A stretch of DNA of 64,000 nt from Pseudopyrenochaeta lycopersici (lineage: Eukaryota; Ascomycota; Dothideomycetes; Pleosporales; Pseudopyrenochaetaceae): the NCBI GenBank assembly GCA_003313425.1, contig NHZP01000009.1:1116001-1180000 (forward strand), in the 5' to 3' direction. The position numbers and the translations under genes were made by a program. The notes below the pieces were generated by a model that had not been told where the DNA came from, did not search any database, and saw nothing but the letters and a program-made list of their open reading frames with translations. Within the stretch, counting starts at the first letter, position 1, and each line of letters opens with the position of its first letter. Of the stretch, positions 55,927 to 64,000 are shown piece after piece.

Positions 55927-57123
55927 TCATCTTATGGATGGAGTGACCCCCCATTCCATCTTCTTCCTTAATTGTTTGGCCAACACCTCCTCACTTACCT
56001 TCTCCGTTCCCAGCATACCATTCCACCTCTCCTTCAGGCCATCCATGTAATGATTGAAAGCTTCATCATCTACTTGCTCGCACGGAAACACGTTCTGCTC
56101 ACTAATCTCCTCCTTAGCCCTCAATCGCGCAACCTCCCTTATACTCCAAGACTCCCAACCTGGTACGTGAAAGACCATGCTTTCCTCCTTGCGGATAATG
56201 TGATAGATCGAGGGATACGTGCTGGAATGTGAAGGAGGGAAGTATTCAATCTTGGTGAGGTTGAGGTAAGGGATCATAGAGAAGGGCGGGGGATTATGGG
56301 ATGATTCGATGTGGTCCCGGTAGTGGATAAGCATCTCTCGGCGTTGGGTCTGGTAGTGTTCGCAGAGAAATTCATGTATGGCCGTGTGTCGTGTTTCTGG
56401 CCTGGTTGCTTTGACCGTGGGCACAAAGTCGTGTAGTAACAAATCTCGGAGTCTGCACATCGCCATCTCTTCCCGGAACAGACAAGTGAACAGCATTTTC
56501 CAGTCAAAGCAAAGGTCGCCCCCGTATGCATCTACCCGAAGCTTGGGAACCTGAATATCACTCACGATCCCCCCTTCTGCAAAGCCTCTATTCAGAACAC
56601 GCTCGCCCATTCTTACGATAAGCCGTTTCTCTCGTCTCTCGTCTTCACCAATTGGATAAGTTGTCCGCATGACCATCTCGGCCCAGTCTTCTCTTTGCCC
56701 TGATAGCGCCTGCCAACCGGCCCGCGGTTCAAACCTCATGGCATCACTTGTACTGCTCAAATCGCGACTCTTGCCTATTTTATGATCTTTGTCTATGCGC
56801 CGGGCTTTATATTGAACGGTGTATTCATTCTCTGACACCGTAAAACTTAATTTTGGCACCCAAAAATCAAGAAAATGCTGCTCAACTTGTGCTTGGTGGA
56901 AACGAGTAGTATGGCGTAAACATGTCCATTGGTAGATAGGGTTGTTGTCGGAGAGGACAATCAAGCATGAAATTATCGCGTCAATGAGCTCACGTGGAAG
57001 TTGAGTTGTAGGATACAGTGGTCTCGTGATCTGGGGCATGTCTATTGTTCTGTGGTCTGTCGGATGTACCGAAGGATGCAAAGAGTGGCGTGCCGGTGGT
57101 GAGATGATTGCTGAGCTCAGCAT
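55927..57123 (-). CDS. F-box-like protein of unknown function
   Basis: One minus-strand open frame of 398 residues. An F-box-like start (LPRELIDAIISCLIVLSDNNPIYQW) lies near residue 43, followed by a long region rich in Trp, Arg and Tyr (YQWTCLRHTTRFHQAQVEQHFLDFW; KKMEWGVTP at the end) without repeats such as LRR or WD40. Proteins of this layout are numerous in Pleosporales and are thought to act as substrate adaptors of SCF ubiquitin ligases, but few are studied. A Met at 57039 would shorten the protein to 370 residues and put the F-box nearer the start; either is possible. The gene lies tail-to-tail with the GRF-like gene. Confidence 0.72.
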   Translation of the reverse strand: MLSSAIISPPARHSLHPSVHPTDHRTIDMPQITRPLYPTTQLPRELIDAIISCLIVLSDNNPIYQWTCLRHTTRFHQAQVEQHFLDFWVPKLSFTVSENEYTVQYKARRIDKDHKIGKSRDLSSTSDAMRFEPRAGWQALSGQREDWAEMVMRTTYPIGEDERREKRLIVRMGERVLNRGFAEGGIVSDIQVPKLRVDAYGGDLCFDWKMLFTCLFREEMAMCRLRDLLLHDFVPTVKATRPETRHTAIHEFLCEHYQTQRREMLIHYRDHIESSHNPPPFSMIPYLNLTKIEYFPPSHSSTYPSIYHIIRKEESMVFHVPGWESWSIREVARLRAKEEISEQNVFPCEQVDDEAFNHYMDGLKERWNGMLGTEKVSEEVLAKQLRKKMEWGVTPSIR

Positions 57124-57785
57124 GCATACTTGGCGAATCCTGATTGTCAGCGCAAAACCTCAACCGCTTTGGAGATATACTGAAGTCTAGCATAAAGTCA
57201 TTGTCAGGGAAATTCATGTACTTTCAACTCTCTTGCGCCTATTGTATGTAGTCAATTTCGACATGCCTACCACATGTCCCCTGCGCTCATAAATTGTTGA
57301 GTTGCATGCAGTTTAGCCTGAGGTTTGGTGACGTGACTGTTTTCGACCTGGAACTTCGGACGATTGGCAGCTTAAGCCATGATGCTATCTGCAGGGTGGG
57401 TAATGTCTCCATAACATGCCAGTGATCACCATCCTTGCTAGGAAAGTAGGACGTTGCAGGGATGGTCACTTGAAACACCCTCGGTAGAAAACCAAAATGT
57501 CTCCTTGGGTACCAGATTTCTCGGTTCAAACATTCGATGGGACGAGGGTTCAGATAATCATCCGATGGTGCCAAGCACCAGGCCGTCTCATTAGTGGACG
57601 AGCTCAGCCAACCTCGGCAAAAAGTTGTGGAGTTGCATTTGCGGGGAGCTTAGCTCAAGCAATGGCCGAAACAGCCATAACCTCGCTGAGTGCGAGTCGC
57701 CTCTACATCTTTCTTTCAATTACTCAGGATTTTCTCTCCAACACTCCCCATACATCATAGTATTCTTTGAATTCATCAAGCAAAG
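57124..57785. promoter_or_regulatory. Divergent promoter of F-box-like and acyl-CoA dehydrogenase genes
   Basis: 662 bases separate two divergent starts. The motif CCTCGG/CCGAGG-type oleate elements were not found clearly. A pyrimidine-rich leader (TTTCTTTCAATTACTC) precedes 57786. Short frames on both strands are not supported. Confidence 0.5.
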
Positions 57786-59409
57786 ATGTCTGTACCTTAC
57801 GAACGCGCGTTCGACCTCCTCTCCAACAGCCAGAATGGTCACATCTCTGCCTCGCAACGCATCCCCGTTATCGCACGGCCTTTTGTCAGCGAGAGGGCGT
57901 TGAAGACACTCGACATTGTTCGTTGTTCTATCTTATCTCTATATACAAAGCCCCTCTCTAATAGAACTGTATAGGTAGAGAAGTTTGTCGAAGAAGAATG
58001 TATCCCTGCCGATGCCGTATACCTCCGCCAAATCGGTGACACCACCGCACAGCGCTTCTCGTCGCATCCTTCGATCATCGAGGACTTGAAGAAGAGGGCA
58101 CAAGAGCTCGGCCTATGGAACATGTTCCTGCCCAAGGCACACTTTAAGGAGGGTGCTGGTTTCAGCAACCTGGAGTATGGACTCATGGCCGAGTATTTGG
58201 GCAAGAGCCGTGTTGCTTCTGAGGTACGCTCCCATATACTGCAGACCTTGATATCTGATAGACTGGCCTGGTTTGTGATGAATCAATGCTCATCACATAA
58301 CAGGCTGTCAATTGCGCTGCACCAGACACAGGCAATATGGAGGTCATCGCAAAGTACGGCAACGAGCAGCAGAAGAGGAAGTGGCTCGACCCACTACTTA
58401 GGGGTGAAATTCGGTCTGCATTCTTGATGACAGAGCCTCAAGTTGCATCAAGTGATGCCACCAACATCGAGATGACCATTAAGCGTGACGGCGACTCATA
58501 TGTTTTGAACGGACAAGTGCGTTCATCACATCTTTGCCTTCCTACATCTGTTTGCTAACGATGATTTAGAAATGGTGGTCTTCGGGCATTGGTGACCCTC
58601 GCTGCAAGATCTTTATCGTCCTTGGCAAGACTGATCCCAACAACGCCGACAAGTACAAGCAACAGTCCGTTGTCCTGGTTCCCAGTGATACTCCAGGTGT
58701 TACCATCCACCGCATGTTGTCTGTTATGGGTTTTGACGATGCTCCTCACGGACATGGCCACGTCTCATTTGTGAATGTGCGCGTGCCTGTCGGAAACATG
58801 GTTCTCGGCGAGAGCAAGGGTTTCGAGATCATCCAGGGCCGTCTTGGACCTGGCCGTATTCACCACGCCATGAGGAGTGTTGGATCTGCCGAGAAGGCTC
58901 TTGAGTGGTTCCTTGCAAGGCTGAACGATGAGCGCAAGAAGCCCTTCGGCAAACTACTCAACGAGCATGGCATCATGCTGGAGCGCGTGGCTCGCTCACG
59001 TGTTGAGATCGATGCTGCGCGCTTGGCCGTACTCAACGCCGCCATCCAGATCGATCAGACTAACGCTAAAGGCGCGCTCAAAGAAATTGCCGAAGTCAAG
59101 GTTCTTGTGCCTGAGGTCAATCTCAAGGTCATTGACTGGGCCATGCAGGCCTATGGAGGCGCTGGCGTAAGTCAGGACACACCCCTCGCACAAATGTGGG
59201 CAAGCGGCAGGACGATGAGGATCGTTGATGGGCCAGATGAGGTGCATTTGCTTCAACTCGGCAGGAACGAGAACAAGAAGGGCCCTGCGCATAAGAAGAG
59301 GATTGAGGCACAGAAGCAGAAGGGCGAGGAGCTGTGCAGGAAGTATGGCTTTGAACCTCGGGATCCGTTGTACCTGAACAGGACAAGCGGAGAGGCAAGC
59401 AAGTTGTAG
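57786..59409 (+). CDS. Peroxisomal acyl-CoA dehydrogenase (ACAD10/11-like)
   Basis: Exons 57786-57917, 57975-58223, 58304-58516 and 58570-59409 give 477 residues. Flavoprotein motifs are present: [46 protein letters not shown] (FAD-binding), [32 protein letters not shown] and, near the end, [19 protein letters not shown] followed by [13 protein letters not shown]. The catalytic base region fits ACAD10/11-type enzymes, which oxidise longer or branched acyl-CoA. The protein ends Ala-Ser-Lys-Leu, a canonical PTS1 peroxisomal import signal (SKL at 59398-59406). There is no mitochondrial presequence. The first intron uses donor GTTCGT. The reaction is alpha,beta-desaturation of an acyl-CoA; the chain length is not predictable. 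Confidence 0.93.
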
Positions 59410-59766
59410 AGATCTAAAATGGTGCCCTGTTTTTACTTAGGCTGTGTGAGGGTATCTTATAATCGAACCTATTCACGCCGTGCAGTTTTCGCGAGTCCCC
59501 AATTTTTGTGAGCCGTAATAAACGGAATGATCAATAGTCACACTTCAGGCTGCAAATTTCGAGTTGAGACCCATACAGAGATGAGGTTGAGTTTCGTGGC
59601 GAGGGGTTGATCATTGACTATATACATTCCTATCGTCTTACGAAGGATGGACAGTGAACCCTGGACCGCGGCACAACTTTAGCGCGAACGGTGGTTTGGT
59701 GGCACAAGCAAGCCAAGGTGCCGGCGACGAGCACGCAATCGGTACGTGCAGCCCAACTTCAACGAC
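59410..59766. other. Intergenic, promoter of PIG-P
   Basis: 357 bases between co-directional genes. An upstream ATG near 59647 is followed by an in-frame stop, so it is not a start for PIG-P unless an undetected intron intervenes. Nothing else is seen. Confidence 0.45.
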
Positions 59767-60894
59767 ATGCCTCCCCAAAGTAGAGGAAGCCAGGTCCCTC
59801 CTGGATTTCAGTCCCAGTCTACACCTAATCTTCCGAACCTACAAACGCTACAAGACGCCGATAATGAAGGTCGTACAGTTACGTCTGCTTTCCCACCAGC
59901 ATCTCGCCCGATGACGAGCTCTTGGTCGTCTGTTTCGAATGGTGTACTTCCTGAAGAACTGCCTATAGACGACTACAAAGATGGAAATGAAGGTACTCTC
60001 GCTGTAGAGGAGTTTGAGAGTGAGAGCGAGAGTGAAAGCTCAGAAGACAAGGAGGCCAATCTGCCCAGATCAAGGACGCTGTATCCTTCTCGATCGCATA
60101 GTCACCTCCCGCGGCAGACAGCAACCGCGCTCTTCCCACCCTTCTACAACAGGCCACCAACACCTCTTCCACCATCCCCTTCCCTGACATCGCTGCTCCG
60201 CCCCACCTTCAGTGCAGCGACTTCGCGACCAACAACGCCAGACTCCTCCGATGTAGACCTTCCCACCAGACCTGAGCACAGTGCACGCAGTACAAGCCAG
60301 CCACCTTCGAGTACCACGAACCTTGCCAACTCAGCCCGACATGCGCCAACCATCCCTCGAGCCTCTCCAAAGGTCCCCACATACGAGTACTACGGCTTTG
60401 CGCTGTATCTGGGCAGCTCTGCCGCATTTTTGATGTATATTTTATGGGCATATGTACCGGCTCCGATGCTACATCAGATGGGTATACACTACTACCCCAA
60501 CCGGTGGTGGGCGCTCGCCGTGCCTTGCTGGCTTGTTGTGCTGGTCATTTACATATTCGTCGCGCTTGCGAGCTATAATACGCAATATCTCACCTTACCG
60601 CTTAACAGCATTGAGAACCTGGTGGATGAATGCGCACAGGTCGCTGTCGTGAACGGAAAGACTGGGTTGATTGTGAGGGATCCAGTTCTGGTTACAGATA
60701 AGCTGCATGAGAAGGACAAGGAGAAGGGATCGAAAGCTAGCACACTTGGCGAGGGTAAAGATGACTTTGAATCATATCAATTCGGCGCCGAAGACAATGT
60801 TGATTGGAATGGCCTTTGGAGTGTGGGCACGGACGCTGTTATGGATGTACCAATTGGCGGGGTGTGTGAGATTTTGTACGGGCGTGAGGATTAA
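59767..60894 (+). CDS. GPI19: PIG-P subunit of GPI-N-acetylglucosaminyltransferase
   Basis: One open frame of 375 residues. The C-terminal 180 residues are the PIG-P domain: EYYGFALYLGSSAAFLMYIL (helix 1), WAYVPAPMLHQMGIHYYPNRWW, ALAVPCWLVVLVIYIFVALA (helix 2), then LPLNSIENLVDE and, near the end, IGGVCEILYG. This small ER protein belongs to the complex (with PIG-A/Gpi3 and others) that makes GlcNAc-phosphatidylinositol, the first step of GPI anchors. Human PIG-P is about 134-158 residues and yeast Gpi19 about 140; here a 200-residue Ser/Pro-rich extension precedes the domain. I used the first ATG of the open frame; a short upstream exon cannot be excluded. The two helices and PYYPNRWW-like loop are unambiguous. 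Confidence 0.9.
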   Translation: MPPQSRGSQVPPGFQSQSTPNLPNLQTLQDADNEGRTVTSAFPPASRPMTSSWSSVSNGVLPEELPIDDYKDGNEGTLAVEEFESESESESSEDKEANLPRSRTLYPSRSHSHLPRQTATALFPPFYNRPPTPLPPSPSLTSLLRPTFSAATSRPTTPDSSDVDLPTRPEHSARSTSQPPSSTTNLANSARHAPTIPRASPKVPTYEYYGFALYLGSSAAFLMYILWAYVPAPMLHQMGIHYYPNRWWALAVPCWLVVLVIYIFVALASYNTQYLTLPLNSIENLVDECAQVAVVNGKTGLIVRDPVLVTDKLHEKDKEKGSKASTLGEGKDDFESYQFGAEDNVDWNGLWSVGTDAVMDVPIGGVCEILYGRED

Positions 60895-61533
60895 CGCACA
60901 AAGTAACCCTTACTCATACCGCTAATATGCTCGTCGCTACCGTGAAGCTCAGTCATCTACTACTCTCCATTCTTTGTCGGCTCATAGTAACCAAGCTCGG
61001 CAAAGCTTGAAAATGCTTGCAGCGCTATGCTTAACCCCACTTTAGCTGTGGTTCCCTCCCGCTTTCGATTCTTGGAAATACCAAATCTCGTCTAAAGCAA
61101 CGACTGACCGAATCATCAAAGCTACACGAATTATCGAGTTCATTCGACGGCTTTTCTGATGCCAAACCTGTGGCGCATCGAGCCATCAGAGTAAAGAGCA
61201 GACATGAGAATCCTGATGTCTCAGATGAAGTTTTCCACCTTTCGGATCTTTGCAAGATGCTGTATGCATGACGATGTAGTGCCCCGCTTCACAATGACTG
61301 TCACAACGTGGGATTGGGTAGCCAACTCTGGTTATCAGTACGGTAAGTTGCGGGAAGCTTTAGCTATCTCCTCGGCAGAACCTTAGCCAGGTATAAGATC
61401 GTGAGGCATCCCACCTGTGTACTCTTTTGCGTCTGGACTTTGTTTGTGCGGTTCGCTTTTTGGTTGTGGATTGATTATTTGGCTTCAACTGCCATTCACA
61501 CGGTACCTCATTGACGTGTGCTCGTCGCCCAAC
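60895..61533. other. Intergenic, promoter of the acid phosphatase
   Basis: 639 bases between co-directional genes. An in-frame ATG at 61417 could extend the phosphatase by 39 hydrophobic residues, but the Met at 61534 gives a standard signal peptide. No other gene is seen. Confidence 0.45.
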
Positions 61534-63013
61534 ATGAAGGCTTTCGCTACTCTCTCAGCGCTATCAATGCTGGCGGGTGCCCAAGCTGCTGAAACAGTCC
61601 TTGGAGCCTACATCTTCCACCGACATGGCGACCGCACTCCCAAAGCCCTGGCTCCCACCAATTTAACCGCTCTCGGGTACGAGCAGGTCTATACCTCTGG
61701 CTCCTACTACCGCTCGCACTATTTGTCAGGTGATTCCAAGATCCATGGTATCAACGAGGACACCGTCAAGCTTTCCCAAATCTCAGTCACCTCTCCCGTC
61801 GACAATGTGCTTCAGAACTCGGCCATGGGTTTCCTTCAAGGCTTGTACCCACCTGTTCAGACTGTGCAGACCCTTGCCAATGGGCAGAGTGTCCAGGCGC
61901 CAATGGATGGATATCAACTCATCCCAGTGAATACCATCTCGACTGGCGCTGGTTCTGAAGATGCGGGTTGGTTGCAGGACGCGAGCAGTTGCCAGAACGC
62001 AAAGACGAGCTCAAACTCGTACTTCGACAGCAAAGAGTACCGTGATCTTGCGTCCAACACAAAGGACTTCTACACCTCCATTATTCCTTCAATCAACGAT
62101 GTCATCAGCGATGATCAGGTGACTTTCAAGAACGCATACATTGGTACGTTCAGTCATTTGTACCAATGTACGACTATATCGCTAACACCTCACAGTTTAC
62201 GACATCATCAATGTCGCTTCCATCCACAATTCCTCTATCCCATCCTCCTCCACGCTCACAAACTCCACCCTCTCCCAGCTCCACACCCTTGCCAACGCCC
62301 ACGAATGGGGCCTCGCATACAACGCCTCAGACAACTTGCGCGCCGTTGCTGGCATGCAGCTTGCTGGTGAAGTGCTCAAGTATATGAACAGCACCATTTC
62401 CTCCCAAGGCGCGCAAAAATTCGGCATCCAATTCGGTGCATACGCAACTTTTTCATCCTTCTTCGGCCTCGTCGACCTACCCCGCGTGAGCGACGACTTC
62501 ACAGGCGTCGTCGACTACGCCAGCTCCATGGTATTCGAGCTGGTCACCGAGGCAGATGTAAGTGGGGGATTTCCCACCAATACGGATGATTTGTCTGTTC
62601 GTTTCTTGTTCCATAACGGCACTGCGTCGAATAGCAGCGAGCCGGTTGCGTACCCGCTGTTTGGTGGCAGCTCGAATACCGTGTCGTGGAATGAGTTCCA
62701 TTCTCAGCTGAGCAAGTTTGCCGTTACCACGACGAAGCAGTGGTGTGAGAAGTGTGGGCATAGCACGGGAACCTGCGCTGCGTATGCTGATAACGGCAAT
62801 ACCAATAACAACAACGGTGCGAGTGCGCAGGCCAAGAGTAGTAGGAATGGCATCTCACCTGCTGTTGGCGGTGTAATTGGTGCGTTCGTTACACTAGCTG
62901 TCATCCTGGGCTCACTGGCTGCATTCATGCTGCTCGGAGGGTTCAGATTGGTTAGTAAGAAACGGCTTGCTGCAGGTGCATATCAGGGTGCGACGGTAGA
63001 GCCAAAGGCGTAG
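61534..63013 (+). CDS. Histidine acid phosphatase-like protein with C-terminal membrane anchor
   Basis: Exons 61534-62143 and 62196-63013 give 475 residues. A signal peptide (MKAFATLSALSMLAGAQA) is followed by AYIFHRHGDRTP, the RHGxRxP catalytic motif of histidine acid phosphatases (His31). The body has N-glycosylation sites (NLT, NSS, NST) and TGAGSEDAGWLQDA. The usual second motif with His-Asp is not evident; the matching place reads FGAYATFSSFFGLVDLP. Two Cys pairs lie near the end (WCEKCGHSTGTC). A single transmembrane helix (GGVIGAFVTLAVILGSLAAFMLLGG) and a short basic tail follow, so it is probably anchored at the cell surface or vacuole. Whether it is an active phosphatase is uncertain. 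Confidence 0.88.
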
Positions 63014-63343
63014 ATGAGGTTAGATGGTGTATCCAAACATTCAACAATGATGAAGAGACAAATCCTGGATATCCACATCAGACACAACTATTTTTTTTCC
63101 TCGATTCGATTGGCCTTAGGTGTCTTCTATGTGCAAGCATATTATAATCAATCATGCAATTGTTTTCGTAACCTGGAGGGCTATGGTTAAGAGCATGTGC
63201 ACACTTCGTGACCCAACAAAAAACATGTACCAACGCCAACATTCCCCAATACTTCATAGACCAGTATGATTAAACGCCTAGGCATGCAGTGCTCAAAAAA
63301 CCAAGTATGTTCAATAAACATAACGATAGATAGAAATAAGCAC
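63014..63343. other. Intergenic between convergent genes
   Basis: 330 bases with a T-run (near 63091) and AT-rich 3' regions of two convergent genes. No coding sequence is seen. Confidence 0.45.
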
Positions 63344-64000
63344 TCAATCCACAAAGAGACCATCCCCGCTGTCGTCTGCAGGTGAATCATCCACGGAAAC
63401 AGTATAGCTACTATGAGCCCTTCGAAGTGGAGACCTTTTCTGTTTTCTCCCTTGGTCTTTCTGTGTATGTTTCGGTAGTGGTTCACCCTTTTGTTCAGCT
63501 TTCAATTGATCGATGGCGCGATCTACTTCTTCCCATGAGGGTCTGCTATCGCGGCTTCCGTTTGGTGTTGCAGGACCGGATTGCGTTTCAAGAACCTGGA
63601 CACGCCTTGCTTGCTCGTCGGGACTTGGTGTTGGGAAGCCAGTATCTTGTTCTTCATTCGGAAAGTCATCGTCAATGCTGTTCATCTGCGCATCAGCGAG
63701 AGCATCCTGAGCCGCTAAAGCGCTCGGCGAATTAGGTGTGTCTGGTGTGGGCGAACTGTACTCGATCTGAACATCAGGGCTTCTGGCTCCATCTGTATCT
63801 GCATCTGACAGCGCATTTGCTCCATCGCTTTGATGATCGCTCAGGCCAGCCGATGTATCACTACGCCACATGCTCCTAAATGTTCGTCTCCTTCTTGCCA
63901 TACCCGGCGTTTCAAGGCTTCGCGATGGCGAGGACTCGAAAAGAGTCGTATACTTGTTTCCTAGTTGCTGCACGATTGGTACATCGGCCGCGGAGCCAAG
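63344..64000 (-). CDS. C-terminal part of an unknown protein, cut by the window edge
   Basis: An open frame on the minus strand runs from beyond 64000 to a stop at 63344 (about 218 residues visible). The visible part is hydrophilic, rich in Ser, Asp, Pro and Arg: FESSPSRSLETPGMARRRRTFRSMWR, an acidic disordered middle and RPSWEEVDRAIDQLKAEQKG near the end. A basic patch (KDQGRKQKRSPLRRAHSS) precedes an acidic terminus. It looks like the disordered tail of a larger regulatory or scaffold protein. The N-terminal exons are outside the window, so no family can be given. Confidence 0.65.
   Translation of the reverse strand, partial: LGSAADVPIVQQLGNKYTTLFESSPSRSLETPGMARRRRTFRSMWRSDTSAGLSDHQSDGANALSDADTDGARSPDVQIEYSSPTPDTPNSPSALAAQDALADAQMNSIDDDFPNEEQDTGFPTPSPDEQARRVQVLETQSGPATPNGSRDSRPSWEEVDRAIDQLKAEQKGEPLPKHTQKDQGRKQKRSPLRRAHSSYTVSVDDSPADDSGDGLFVD

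Overview
The window looks like nuclear DNA of a filamentous ascomycete (Pezizomycotina). A Dothideomycete of the Pleosporales type is my best guess, but this is inference. The reasons are short GT-AG introns (mostly 47-66 nt) with CTRAY branch sites near the acceptor, compact genes on both strands, near 50 percent GC in genes, and fungus-restricted families: SAT4/PTH11-type membrane proteins, Dal5-type transporters, PET127, and promethin-like and PIG-P proteins with fungal architecture. I rebuilt 27 protein-coding models by joining exons, including one cut by the right edge. One of them is the tiny ribosomal protein eL41 gene. I found no tRNA, rRNA, CRISPR array or intact transposon.

Layout. 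0.4-3.4 kb: an unknown coiled-coil membrane protein and an alpha/beta hydrolase. 4.0-7.0 kb: eL41 (minus) divergent from an FHA-domain protein kinase. 7-9.1 kb: gene-poor, with a possible Zn2Cys6 regulator relic. 9.1-14 kb: a Dal5-type transporter and a PTH11-like seven-helix protein, both minus strand, separated by empty DNA. 15.3-20.6 kb: an orphan protein, a serine beta-lactamase-like hydrolase and a low-complexity nuclear-type protein. 22.7-31.6 kb: a housekeeping block with a promethin/LDAF1-like protein divergent from RNA polymerase I subunit A49, a small Gly-rich repeat protein, Der1/derlin, a short-chain dehydrogenase and a small membrane protein, interrupted at 29.8-30.65 kb by a TpA-rich relic. 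32.2-42.2 kb: a large PH plus LRR protein divergent from PET127, then a UBA/ubiquitin-interaction type protein. 43.3-51 kb: a sugar transporter, a large glycoprotein-like membrane protein and a bilirubin-oxidase-type multicopper oxidase. 51-54.9 kb: gene-free. 54.9-64 kb: a GRF-zinc-finger-like protein with a possible lipidated N terminus, an F-box-like protein, an acyl-CoA dehydrogenase ending in a peroxisomal SKL signal, PIG-P, a membrane-anchored histidine acid phosphatase, and the 3' part of a gene leaving the window.

The genes do not form one pathway or a secondary-metabolite cluster. Themes that recur are ER and lipid biology (derlin, promethin, PIG-P), gene expression (eL41, A49, PET127) and surface or transport functions. 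The most interesting local observations are: the last codon of eL41 lies beyond an intron whose retention still gives a 24-residue protein; the PH-LRR scaffold protein; the candidate dual-lipidated GRF-type protein; and several unusual splice sites. I found no clear evidence for a wholly new multi-gene system.
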